Source of the DNA: Halovulum marinum
Lineage (GTDB): Bacteria; Pseudomonadota; Alphaproteobacteria; Rhodobacterales; Rhodobacteraceae
Assembly: GCF_009697225.1 (NCBI RefSeq)
Contig: NZ_WIND01000003.1
Span: forward strand, 62,001-126,000
Direction of reading: 5' to 3'
DNA length: 64,000 nucleotides
Shown here: positions 25,928 to 33,871 of the stretch, piece after piece
Numbering within the stretch: position 1 is the first letter of the stretch
How the letters are laid out: every line of letters starts with the position of its first letter
Position numbers and translations under genes: made by a program
The notes under the pieces: generated by a model
The model's input: the letters and a program-made list of their open reading frames with translations, nothing else
The model's database searches: none
Told to the model about the DNA's origin: nothing

Positions 25928-26920
25928 TCAGTCGATCGCGCCGATTTCGCGATAGAACCGCTCCGCCCCGGGATGCAACGGGATCGCCACCCCGTCGAAT
26001 GCACTTTCCAACGTCACCTCGGCGCCCTTGGCGTGCCCGACGTCGAGCAGCGCCCGGCTCTTGTCGTTCCACAGCACCCGGGTGATTGCGTGGATCAGCT
26101 CGGGATCCGCGCGTTCGTCGGTGACCCACTGCGCGCCCACTGCCAGCGTCCGGGTGGCGCCGATGCCGGGATAGGTGCCCGCAGGCACCGTGTCCCGGCT
26201 GTAGAAGGGAAACGCCTCGACGATCCTGTCGGCATCGGCCCCGGCGATCGGCACGAGGGTGATGTCGGCGCGCTCGGCCAGTTCGATGATCGCGTTCGTC
26301 GGATAGCCGGCGGTGATGAAGAAGGCATCTATCTGGCCGGCGATGATCGCCTCGGCGGCCGGCGCGGTTTTCAGGTAGAAGGGCTCGAGATCGCCTTCGG
26401 TCAGCCCGTAGAACTTCAGGATCTGGCTGGCGTTGGCGTAGCTGCCCGAGCCCTTCTCGTCCAGCGACACGCGCTTGCCTTCAAGCCCCGCGATCCCCGA
26501 GATGCCGGCATCGGCGCGGGCGATCAGCTGGATATGCTCGGGGTAGAGCGCGGCGATCACGCGCAGCGTGTCGAGCGGCTGTTCGCCGTCGAAAAGCCCG
26601 GTGCCGGACCAGGCCCAATACGCCACGTCGGACTGCGAAAAGCCCGAATCGAACCGCCCGGACACGATGCCCTGGACGTTGTCCACCGATCCTTTCGAGC
26701 TCTGCGCCACGGCGATCAGTCCCTCGACGCCGCAACTTCCGCCCTCGTCGCAGGGGCGCGAGCCCGGCGGGTTCGAAATGGCGTTGGCGATGGTGCCGCC
26801 CAGCGGATAATAGGTCGCGCCGGTGCCGCCGGTGCCGATCGAGAACAGGCGAAGCTCCTGGGCGGCGCCGACGGCCGCCAATCCCGGCAGGGCCACGAAC
26901 GCAAGAAAGAGGAGTTTCAT
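25928..26920 (-). CDS. TAXI-family periplasmic solute receptor
   Basis: A 330-residue secreted receptor (signal MKLLFLAFVALPGLAAVGAAQ). The mature start LRLFSIGTGGTGATYYPLGGTIANAI is the hallmark of the TAXI (TRAP-associated extracytoplasmic immunogenic) family, and VAQSSKGSVDNV, FSQSDVAYWAW and GKRVSLDEKGSGSYANASQIL (in parts) fit too. No TRAP permease gene is nearby; instead it is directly upstream of a TorS-like kinase, so it probably presents a ligand to the kinase sensor, as TorT does for TorS. The ATG chosen has GGAG eight bases upstream; the earlier in-frame start would spoil the signal peptide. Confidence 0.88.
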   Translation of the reverse strand: MKLLFLAFVALPGLAAVGAAQELRLFSIGTGGTGATYYPLGGTIANAISNPPGSRPCDEGGSCGVEGLIAVAQSSKGSVDNVQGIVSGRFDSGFSQSDVAYWAWSGTGLFDGEQPLDTLRVIAALYPEHIQLIARADAGISGIAGLEGKRVSLDEKGSGSYANASQILKFYGLTEGDLEPFYLKTAPAAEAIIAGQIDAFFITAGYPTNAIIELAERADITLVPIAGADADRIVEAFPFYSRDTVPAGTYPGIGATRTLAVGAQWVTDERADPELIHAITRVLWNDKSRALLDVGHAKGAEVTLESAFDGVAIPLHPGAERFYREIGAID

Positions 26921-27269
26921 TCCGGGCTCCTGCTGTTCACGTCCGCAGACCATCGGCCCGGATTGTTGCAAAATTGTTTGGGACGGACCGGATGGGGCCG
27001 TGGTGTGTGGCGGTCAGGGAAACGATACCGTGCGGCACGGCCGCGACCGGCAGCCGAAATCCGGCGTCGCGCAGGAAGCGGGCGTTTGCCACCAGGTGCA
27101 GCCGCGCCAAGCCGACGTTGCGCGGATCGCGTCCCTGCTCGGGGCAGATGCCGCCGCCGGGCCCGCGCCGGCGGCCGGTGTCGGCGCGGGCAAGCGGAAG
27201 ACGGGCAGCCGCGGCTCGGTTCATCGCGCAGATGACGCTCGGAGCCGCCGAGAAGTTGCCGAGGCCCTT
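26921..27269. other. Promoter region of the receptor-kinase operon; otherwise empty
   Basis: The part next to the TAXI gene contains an AT-richer stretch (about 26,965-26,985, with ATTGTTGCAAAATTGTTT) that is the likely promoter or operator of the four-gene operon. From there to the first transposase fragment I see no gene with recognisable motifs; it may be further decayed insertion-sequence DNA. Confidence 0.35.
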
Positions 27270-27335
27270 GTGGAATGCCCCACCAGATGATCGTCAGACA
27301 GGTGAAGTCGGTCTGCCAGACCTGGTCGGGACGTG
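27270..27335 (-). pseudogene. IS3-family transposase fragment (start of the integrase core)
   Basis: On the minus strand the sequence reads RPDQVWQTDFTCLTIIWWG, which matches the first strand of the rve integrase domain of IS3-family OrfB (family form PDQLWQTDFTYL). The aspartate is the first of the DDE triad. Similarity ends abruptly on both sides, so this is a decayed fragment. Confidence 0.65.
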
Positions 27336-27359
27336 CCCCTGATTTCCCCGGACACCTGC

Positions 27360-27478
27360 CTTGTTCAATTTCTGCTGCCTGGTCTCGAAATCTACGGGCG
27401 ACAGCAGGCCGTTGTTCGTGCGTTACCGCCTCAGATTATAGAACAGCTCAATGTATTCGAAAACGTCTCGCCTGGCGC
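27360..27478 (-). pseudogene. IS3-family transposase fragment (C-terminal end)
   Basis: The minus strand reads RRDVFEYIELFYNLRR, then a TAA stop, then RTNNGLLSPVDFETRQQKL. This is the C-terminal end of an IS3-family OrfB (usual form FYNPKRRHTNNGMLSPVEFE), with one in-frame stop. The following GTGTCCGGGGAAATCAGGGG resembles the terminal region of such elements. It lies next to a different IS3 piece, so two elements appear nested or joined by deletion. Confidence 0.65.
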
Positions 27479-27499
27479 CGTCCCTTGCCGGGTACCGAA

Positions 27500-27600
27500 G
27501 CGCAGGCCGATCCGGTCGTGGCCGTCGCGCTGGCGAACAAGATGGTGCGCGGCATCTGGGCGATGCTGACGCGGAACGAGGCCTATCGCGGCCCGATTCC
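27500..27600 (+). pseudogene. IS110-type transposase fragment (C-terminal)
   Basis: The plus strand reads DPVVAVALANKMVRGIWAML followed by TRNEAYR. This resembles the C-terminal helix of IS110/IS1111-type transposases (family form VALANKxARIxWALL). Only about 30 residues remain, so it is a relic. Confidence 0.5.
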
Positions 27601-27639
27601 GATCGATGCGTCCAGGAAACGCAGGATCATTCGGGTGTC

Positions 27640-27714
27640 TGGCTGGGGTGGTAGGATTCGAACCTACGGTACACGGTACCAAAAACCGCTGCCTTACCAC
27701 TTGGCTACACCCCA
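27640..27714 (-). tRNA. tRNA-Gln (anticodon TTG)
   Basis: A full cloverleaf can be drawn on the minus strand: acceptor TGGGGTG/CACCCCA, D-arm GCCAAGTGGTAAGGC, anticodon stem GCGGT/ACCGT with loop TTTTGGT (anticodon TTG), T-arm with GTTCGAATC, discriminator G and an encoded CCA. Decayed transposase fragments lie immediately beyond its 3' end. Confidence 0.95.
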
Positions 27715-27769
27715 ACGGCAGGCCTCGTTTAGCCAAGGTGCCGGGGCGGGTGCAAGTCGAAACTGCGGC

Positions 27770-28624
27770 TCAGACCCGCAGCGGATCGGCCTTGGCCAGC
27801 CGGTCGAAACGCATCAGCGACTCGATCAGCGCAGGCATCCGGTCGAGCGGAATCATGTTCGGCCCGTCCGACGGCGCGCTGTCGGGATCCTCGTGGGTTT
27901 CGATGAACACGCCGGCGATGCCGAGACTGACGGCGGCGCGGGCCATCACCGGCGCGAATTCCCGCTGCCCGCCCGAGGCGCCGCCCTGTCCGCCGGGTTG
28001 CTGCACCGAGTGGGTCGCGTCCATCACCACCGGCCAGCCGGTGCGCGCCATGCGGGGCAGCCCGCGCATGTCCGCGACCAGCGTGTTGTAGCCGAAACTG
28101 GTGCCGCGTTCGGTCAGGATGATGCGCCGGTTGCCGGTCGCGGCGACCTTCTCGGCGACGTGGTCCATGTCCCACGGCGCCAGGAACTGGCCCTTCTTGA
28201 TGTTGATCGTGGCGCCGGTCTCGCCGGCGGCCAGCAGCAGGTCGGTCTGGCGGCACAGGAACGCCGGGATCTGCAGGATGTCGGCGGACCGCGCCGCCTG
28301 CGCGCACTGCTCGGGGCCATGCACGTCGGTCAGCACCGGGCAACCCACCTGCGCCCGGACCTCGGCCAGGATCTCCAGCCCCTGGTCCATCCCCAGTCCG
28401 CGCCTGCCGGTCAGCGAGGTCCGGTTCGCCTTGTCGTAGCTGGCCTTGAACACATAGCCGGCGCCGGCAGCGGCGCAGATCCCGGCCATCCGCCGCGCGA
28501 TCATCAGCGCGTGGTCCAGGCTTTCCAGCTGGCAGGGACCGGCGATCACCGTCAGCGGCGCGTCGTTGCCGAAAACGACGTCCGAGCCGGGGAGGTCCAC
28601 TGCGGTCTGGGCGGGGTCCGTCAT
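27770..28624 (-). CDS. kdsA: 3-deoxy-D-manno-octulosonate 8-phosphate synthase
   Basis: A 284-residue class-I aldolase-like enzyme that condenses arabinose 5-phosphate with phosphoenolpyruvate to make KDO 8-phosphate, used in lipopolysaccharide and in capsule anchors. Motifs are IAGPCQLES, FKASYDKANRTS, TDVHGPEQC, IPAFLCRQTDLL, INIKKGQFLAP and MDATHSVQQPGG. Its ATG overlaps the stop of the KpsE-like gene (ATGA), so it is cotranscribed with capsule export genes. This may be a capsule-dedicated second copy, but that cannot be checked within the window. Confidence 0.94.
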   Translation of the reverse strand: MTDPAQTAVDLPGSDVVFGNDAPLTVIAGPCQLESLDHALMIARRMAGICAAAGAGYVFKASYDKANRTSLTGRRGLGMDQGLEILAEVRAQVGCPVLTDVHGPEQCAQAARSADILQIPAFLCRQTDLLLAAGETGATINIKKGQFLAPWDMDHVAEKVAATGNRRIILTERGTSFGYNTLVADMRGLPRMARTGWPVVMDATHSVQQPGGQGGASGGQREFAPVMARAAVSLGIAGVFIETHEDPDSAPSDGPNMIPLDRMPALIESLMRFDRLAKADPLRV

Positions 28625-30234
28625 ACGCTCACCTGTTCGCGAAGGATGGATACCGTCAGCGAGGCCAGGATGTAGATGCCCGCGAACAGCACGAAGGCCA
28701 GGATCGTACCCTCGATCTTGCGCGGGAAAGTCGGCTCGACCGGTGCCACGGGCGCCACGCCCATCGACAGGTAACGCACCTGCCGGGACGCCTCCAGGCG
28801 CGCGGTTTCCATCGAGGCGATGGCCTGCTGCAGGATGGTGTGCCGGGTCGCCAGATCGGACTCGGCGATGCGCAGCTCGCCGCTGATCCGCGCCAGCGAG
28901 ACCGAGCTGTCGTTGGTCTGGGTCAGGTCGCCGCGCAATTCCTTGATGCGGGCGGCAAGACGCTCGATCTCCCGCTCCTGAACCGAGACGCGGCTTTCGT
29001 TCGGGCGGGCGTTGTCCTTCATCTCGGCCAGCGCCAGGCGCTTGCTTTCCAGCTCCAGCTCCAGCGAGTTGATGATGCTCATCTGCGACTGCAGCTCGAC
29101 ATCCGCCGACAGCACGCCGCGCTGCTGCTGCAGGTCCAGCACCCGCTGCTCGGCCTCGAGCATCTTAGCCTCGGCCTCGAGGTAGTTCTCGGTGGCGGTC
29201 TGCAGCTGGTCGCCGCGCGCCTCCTGGGTCAGGCCGTCGACGCGCTCCTCGGCATAGCCGACCAGCGCTTCCGAGAAGGTCTGCGACGCCTCGGGGCTGG
29301 CGGCGACCACGCCCATGCGGACGATCCCTTCGGTCGGGTCGTAGCCGATGGTGACCTTGTCCTGGAAATAGGCATAGGCCTCGTCCAGCGTCGCGTCCTC
29401 GGGCAGGCGCTGCAGCCGGTCGATCGCCGGGTCCTGGAAATGGCTGACGTAATCGTGGTCGCGGTCCAGCCGCAGGAACGCTTCGCGCGAGCCGAGAAAG
29501 CCCTGGACCACGATGCTGTCCTGCGACGTCGCAAAGCCCGTGCCCGCCAGCAGCCCGCCCAGCCCGCCGGCCGAGGCGGCGTTGTCCGAGGTCTGGATCA
29601 CGAATTCGGATTCGGTCTCGAACATTGGCGTGGCGATGTCGAAATAGTACCAGGCGACAACCGCCGTGGGGATGAAGACGAAGACCGCGAGCCGCAGCAG
29701 CATCGCGAACAGGCGCCGGCGCCGGCGCCGGACCAGGTCGCGCTGGATCGTGGTCACGGCCGCCTCGCGCCTGGTCTGGGCATCGCTGATCGCCAGCTGC
29801 CGGCGGCCGGCCGTACCTGCGTCTTCGGCCAGAAGATTCTCGGTGTCCGGGTTCTGCAGCACCGTCAGGCTGTCGCTCTGCCCGCCGCGGCCGGCCTTGT
29901 CGGCCAGGCTGAGCATCGAATCCTCGTCCTCGAGAAAATCGATGTCGCGTGCCGCAAGCAGGTGCATCGCGTGGTTGTGGCCCTTCGGCCGCAGGTTCAT
30001 CTCGCGCGCGGTGCGCAGGGCCTGGCGCTTGTGGCGCGGCATGATCGTGCGCCCGTGCGGATCGACATAGGGCGGCAACGCATCCGGATCGTCCAGGTCC
30101 AGCCTGCCCGCGCCCTTGCCGTACTCCCGGATCGGCGCGCCCAGGTCTCCGGGCGTCGGTTGCAGCTTGCCCTTCTTCGCCCTGTCGCGTGCGCGCGGTG
30201 CGGACTCGTCCGAGGGCGTTCCGTCATCTGCCAT
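28621..30234 (-). CDS. Capsule polysaccharide export inner-membrane protein (KpsE/CtrB-like)
   Basis: A 537-residue polysaccharide co-polymerase type protein. About 180 N-terminal residues are polar and charged, longer than in E. coli KpsE, then a membrane segment (LFAMLLRLAVFVFIPTAVVAW). A periplasmic region with long coiled coils follows (about residues 330-470, heptads around MLEAEQRVLDLQQQRG), and a second membrane segment near the C-terminus is preceded by PVEPTFPRK, the proline-rich phrase of this family. It spans the periplasm to link ABC export with the outer-membrane channel. The KpsT-like gene is 44 bases upstream. GGAG precedes the ATG. Confidence 0.87.
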   Translation of the reverse strand: MADDGTPSDESAPRARDRAKKGKLQPTPGDLGAPIREYGKGAGRLDLDDPDALPPYVDPHGRTIMPRHKRQALRTAREMNLRPKGHNHAMHLLAARDIDFLEDEDSMLSLADKAGRGGQSDSLTVLQNPDTENLLAEDAGTAGRRQLAISDAQTRREAAVTTIQRDLVRRRRRRLFAMLLRLAVFVFIPTAVVAWYYFDIATPMFETESEFVIQTSDNAASAGGLGGLLAGTGFATSQDSIVVQGFLGSREAFLRLDRDHDYVSHFQDPAIDRLQRLPEDATLDEAYAYFQDKVTIGYDPTEGIVRMGVVAASPEASQTFSEALVGYAEERVDGLTQEARGDQLQTATENYLEAEAKMLEAEQRVLDLQQQRGVLSADVELQSQMSIINSLELELESKRLALAEMKDNARPNESRVSVQEREIERLAARIKELRGDLTQTNDSSVSLARISGELRIAESDLATRHTILQQAIASMETARLEASRQVRYLSMGVAPVAPVEPTFPRKIEGTILAFVLFAGIYILASLTVSILREQVSV

Positions 30235-30278
30235 GCGGTCGCTCCGTGGGTTGCGGGCGGCAATCGGGGATGGCCGTG

Positions 30279-30932
30279 TCAGCTGTCATAGTTGTACATC
30301 GCCTTCGCTTCGGCCAGCGTGTCGAACATGTGCAGCCGGCCGTCAAGCAGGACCGCCGCCGAGGTGCAATACCGTTCCAGGATGCGGGAGGAATGCGACA
30401 CGATGACAACCGTCGAGGTCATCAGCCGCTCGTGCAGGATCTCGCCCGCCTTGCGGTTGAACTCGGCGTCCATGGTCGAGGGCATGCCCTCGTCGATCAG
30501 GTAGATGTCGAATTCCAGGCTCAGCATCAGCGCGAACATGAAACGCGAGCGCATGCCCTGGCTGAAGGTCGCCACCGGCATGTCGAAGTATTCCTTGATG
30601 CCGCACAGATAGCGGCAGAACGCCTCGACATGATCCGGGTCCAGACCGTACAGGCGGGCGATGTAGCGGCAGTTCTCCTGCGCGGTCTGCGCCTTGTTGA
30701 TGCCGCTGACCACGCCCAGCGGGAACGAGATCTTCGAGGTGCGGACGATCCTGCCCTCGTCCGGCTTCTCCAGCCCCGCCATCATGTTGATGATCGTGGT
30801 CTTGCCGGTGCCGTTGGGCGCAAGGATGCCGAGGCTGCGGCCCAGTTCGACCCGGAACGTGGCCTGGTCCAGAATCACCTTGCGGGTCTTGCCCGTCCAG
30901 AAGGACTTGCTGACGTTCCTGAATTCGATCAT
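30279..30932 (-). CDS. kpsT: Capsule polysaccharide ABC transporter ATP-binding protein (KpsT-like)
   Basis: A 217-residue ATPase of the KpsT/CtrD/BexA group. Walker A is APNGTGKTTIIN (Lys44), a family-specific form; the signature is FSQGMRSRFMFAL and Walker B is FDIYLIDEGMPSTMD. It energises export of a capsule-type polysaccharide. The partner permease KpsM, which is normally the adjacent gene, is missing here: upstream lies a 147-base gap and then nhaA. Confidence 0.9.
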   Translation of the reverse strand: MIEFRNVSKSFWTGKTRKVILDQATFRVELGRSLGILAPNGTGKTTIINMMAGLEKPDEGRIVRTSKISFPLGVVSGINKAQTAQENCRYIARLYGLDPDHVEAFCRYLCGIKEYFDMPVATFSQGMRSRFMFALMLSLEFDIYLIDEGMPSTMDAEFNRKAGEILHERLMTSTVVIVSHSSRILERYCTSAAVLLDGRLHMFDTLAEAKAMYNYDS

Positions 30933-31005
30933 CTCGATCCGTTCATGCGCCGGACGTGCCGCGCGCGCCGGCTGCGGTCCGCGCGGGTGCGCAGTCGCCG
31001 ACGGT

Positions 31006-31038
31006 CTGACTTGCCCGAGACTATATCGGGCAAGTCAG
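31006..31038. other. Perfect 13-base-pair hairpin between nhaA and kpsT
   Basis: CTGACTTGCCCGA is followed by a seven-base loop (GACTATA) and its exact complement TCGGGCAAGTCAG. It lies 42 bases after the nhaA stop on the same strand and 74 bases before the kpsT start. There is no T-run on the minus side. It may be the nhaA terminator, or a regulatory hairpin of the capsule operon. Confidence 0.55.
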
Positions 31039-31079
31039 GTAAATAAAGGGTGTTTCCCCGCGGCGGCGGGTCCCGGCCA

Positions 31080-32378
31080 TCAGCTATCCTGCTTTTCCAC
31101 GCCGATCACGCGCGCCACGAAGAACGATAGCGCGGCGGCGCCGAAACTGAACAGCGCGCCCATCTTGGCGGCGTCCTGCACCGGACCGGCGTCGAACGCG
31201 ACCGAGGCGATGAACAGCGACACGGTGAAGCCGATGGCGGCGATGCAGCCCAGGATGAACAGATCGACGGTGCGCATGCCCTCGGGCAGGCCCAGGCGCA
31301 TCGGGTACGCCGCCAGCCAGCCCATGAACAGGATCCCCAGCGGCTTGCCGACCACCAGGCCCGCCAGCACCAGCCAGGTCGCGTCGCCCATGGCCGAGAA
31401 CGACACCCCCGCGTTCATCAGGCCGAAGAACAGCAGAATCACCTCGACCGGCTGTTTCAGCGCGTGCTCGATGCGGTTCAGCAGATCGGTCAGATGCTCC
31501 TCGGCCGCGGCGAAGATGCCGAAGGCGCGGTCGGCGTGCGGGATCGTCAGCACGATCGGCAGCAGACCCAGCGCCGGGTGGATGCCCGATTCCTGGAACC
31601 CGTACCAGCACAGCGCCCCGGCGATCAGGTAGGGCCAGAAGCCCGCCTTGTCGCGCATCCAGGTCGAGTACGGGCGGTCCTGCTTGCCCCGGTCCAGCCT
31701 TCTCGGCAGCCAGTTCGCAAGCACGAACACGCCCACGGCGACCGCCAGCGAGAACAGCAGCCACACCGGTGCCAGTTCGCCCGACGGGTAGAACACCGCC
31801 AGGATGATCAGCCCCGCCGCGTCGTCGGCGATCGCCAGCAGCAGCAGGAAGCGCACGGCCGGATGGCCGGCGCCGAAGATCAGCCGGCCGACCAGGTACG
31901 AGAACGCGATGTCGGTGGCGGTCGGAATCGCCCAGCCGTTGGCGACGGCGGAATAGGTGTCCGAGCCCATGATCAGCGCCAGGCCCAGATAGACGGCGAT
32001 CGGGCCGAACATGCCGCCCGAGGTCGCGATCAGCGGCGTCAGCGCCCTGCGCCCGCGCAGGCTGCCGGATTCCAGCGCCAGCGCCTCCCAGACCTCCTTG
32101 CCGGCGATGGCGAAGAAGAAGGCCATCAGCAGGTCGTTGACCAGATAGTGCAGGCTCAGCACCTTCGTCGGGCCCGGCGGCACGAGTTCCTTGGCGTTCT
32201 CGCCGTAGGACTTGACCCAATAGTCGTAGTCCGCGCCAACCAGATTGTTCGGCCACAGCGGCGTCTCGACGAAGTGATGATACCCGGAAGGATCGATGTT
32301 CGCCCAGAACAGCGCGGTCACCGCGCCGATCACCAGAAGCAGCGAATACTCCGTAAGATAGTTCCAGACACGGTACAT
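31080..32378 (-). CDS. nhaA: Na+/H+ antiporter NhaA
   Basis: A 432-residue antiporter with about 12 membrane segments that exchanges sodium for protons. The key motifs are WAIPTATDIAFSYLVG (conserved Asp) and LLLAIADDAAGLIILA, the double aspartate of the ion site. At 432 residues it is longer than E. coli NhaA (388), with an enlarged segment around residues 25-65 (ESPLW-like loop), as in many alphaproteobacterial forms. GGAGG lies nine bases before the ATG. The frame is open upstream, but the hydrophobic start MYRVWNYLTEYSLLLVIG fits. Confidence 0.93.
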   Translation of the reverse strand: MYRVWNYLTEYSLLLVIGAVTALFWANIDPSGYHHFVETPLWPNNLVGADYDYWVKSYGENAKELVPPGPTKVLSLHYLVNDLLMAFFFAIAGKEVWEALALESGSLRGRRALTPLIATSGGMFGPIAVYLGLALIMGSDTYSAVANGWAIPTATDIAFSYLVGRLIFGAGHPAVRFLLLLAIADDAAGLIILAVFYPSGELAPVWLLFSLAVAVGVFVLANWLPRRLDRGKQDRPYSTWMRDKAGFWPYLIAGALCWYGFQESGIHPALGLLPIVLTIPHADRAFGIFAAAEEHLTDLLNRIEHALKQPVEVILLFFGLMNAGVSFSAMGDATWLVLAGLVVGKPLGILFMGWLAAYPMRLGLPEGMRTVDLFILGCIAAIGFTVSLFIASVAFDAGPVQDAAKMGALFSFGAAALSFFVARVIGVEKQDS

Positions 32379-32492
32379 CAGTGGCGGCCTCCGGCAAAAT
32401 TTTGCCCTGTCTATGCGATGGAAACCGGGCTCGCAAGACGAACGGGCCGCGCGGGTTTGCGCGGGGCGCGCGGCGTTGCTACATGCCGTCAC

Positions 32493-33086
32493 ATGGAAGA
32501 TGTCGCCGCCCTCGGCCGCCGGATCGCGGAATGCCGCCTGTGCGCGGGCCGGTTCGCCGCCACCGCCAGCGGCCACGCGCCGCGTCCGGTGCCGTGGCTG
32601 TCCGACCGCGCGCCGATCCTGGTCGCCGGGCAGGCGCCGGGTCTGAAGGTGCATCAGCGCGGCCGGCCGTTCGACGATCCCTCGGGCACGCGGCTGCGCG
32701 ACTGGATGGGCATCGACGAGCAGACCTTCTACGACCGCAGCCGGGTCGCGGTGCTGCCGATGGCGTTCTGCTTTCCCGGCTACGACGCCAGGGGCGGCGA
32801 CCTGCCGCCGCCGCCGGTCTGCGCCCGGACCTGGCGCGACAGCGCGATGGCGGCGATGCCGCAGGTGCGGCTGACCCTGCTGATCGGCGGCTACGCGCAG
32901 AAGTGGCATCTGGGCGGCCGGATGCCGGTGACCGAGCGCGTCGCCCGCTGGCGCGAGGCGATCCCCGAAGTGCTGCCGCTGCCGCATCCCAGCTGGCGCA
33001 ACACCGGCTGGCTGAAGCGCAACCCCTGGTTCGAGGCCGAGGTTGTGCCCTGGCTGCGCGCCCGCGTCGCCGAGGTGCTGGCGTGA
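32493..33086 (+). CDS. Uracil-DNA glycosylase superfamily protein
   Basis: A 197-residue protein of the family 4/5-like UDG superfamily, which removes uracil or similar bases from DNA. Motif A is ILVAGQAPGLKVHQRGRPFD (GEAPG in relatives) and motif B is PLPHPSWRNTGWLKRNPWF. Four cysteines fit an iron-sulfur pattern: C-x2-C in AECRLC near the N-terminus and C-x16-C between AFC and PVC. The exact substrate cannot be read from sequence. It overlaps the next gene by four bases (GTGA). Confidence 0.82.
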   Translation: MEDVAALGRRIAECRLCAGRFAATASGHAPRPVPWLSDRAPILVAGQAPGLKVHQRGRPFDDPSGTRLRDWMGIDEQTFYDRSRVAVLPMAFCFPGYDARGGDLPPPPVCARTWRDSAMAAMPQVRLTLLIGGYAQKWHLGGRMPVTERVARWREAIPEVLPLPHPSWRNTGWLKRNPWFEAEVVPWLRARVAEVLA

Positions 33087-33862
33087 CCGCGGCGACGGCG
33101 CTCGACCGGGCGCATGCGCGGATGCTCGCCGCCGGCGAGACCGAGGCCGCGCGCCGCGGCTTCTTCGCCGCGCTGGCCGCGGCCGAGCTGTGCGTGCTGC
33201 TCGAGGAGGAACCGGCGGCCGGCAGCGACCGGGTGCGCCCGCTGACCGTCGACAGCGAGGCCGGGCCGGTGGTGCTGGCGTTCGACACCGCCGACCGGCT
33301 GGCCGGCTTCGTCGCGGGTCCGGCGGCGATGGCGGCGCTGCCCGGGCGCGAGCTGGCGGCGCTGCTGGCGGGGCGGGGTCTGGGCCTGGGGCTGAACCTG
33401 TCCGCCGCGCCGTCCGCGATGCTGCTGCCGGCCGAGGCGATGTCCTGGCTGGCCGAGGCGGTGGCGGTCGCCGCCGAGGTGCCGGCGGCGAGCGTGGCCG
33501 GGATCTCGGCGCCGCGCGGCCTGCCCGGCGGGTTCACCGCGGCGCTGGCCGAGGCGCTGCCGCGCCTGCCGGCACGCCCGCAGCGCGCGCTGCTGGTGCA
33601 TGCCGCGCGCACCGACGGCGCCGGCGGGCCGTTGCTGGCGCTGGTCGGCGTGCCCGAGACCGCCCGCGCCGGCTGCGGCACCGCGCTGGCCGAGGCGCTG
33701 GGCCTGGCCGGGTACGCCGCGCAGGCGCTGGACCTGGTGTTTCTCGATGCCGGCGCCGCGCTGGCCGGCCGGATGGCGCCGCATGCGCTGGTGCTGGACC
33801 TGCCCGGGCCGGCGCCGGCGATCCCCGGAGCCGATCCGGACCGGCCGCCGAACCTGCGCTGA
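33083..33862 (+). CDS. SseB-like protein
   Basis: A 259-residue alanine- and leucine-rich protein. The N-terminal part (LDRAHARMLAAGETEAARRG, then FDTADRLAGFVAG and LNLSAAPSAMLLPAEAMSWL) resembles SseB-domain proteins, which are widespread and of uncertain function. The start is GTG, overlapping the UDG-like stop, so the two are cotranscribed. A C-terminal half ends in a proline-rich tail. I cannot assign a biochemical role. Confidence 0.7.
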   Translation: MTAATALDRAHARMLAAGETEAARRGFFAALAAAELCVLLEEEPAAGSDRVRPLTVDSEAGPVVLAFDTADRLAGFVAGPAAMAALPGRELAALLAGRGLGLGLNLSAAPSAMLLPAEAMSWLAEAVAVAAEVPAASVAGISAPRGLPGGFTAALAEALPRLPARPQRALLVHAARTDGAGGPLLALVGVPETARAGCGTALAEALGLAGYAAQALDLVFLDAGAALAGRMAPHALVLDLPGPAPAIPGADPDRPPNLR

Positions 33863-33871
33863 GCGGCGGCC

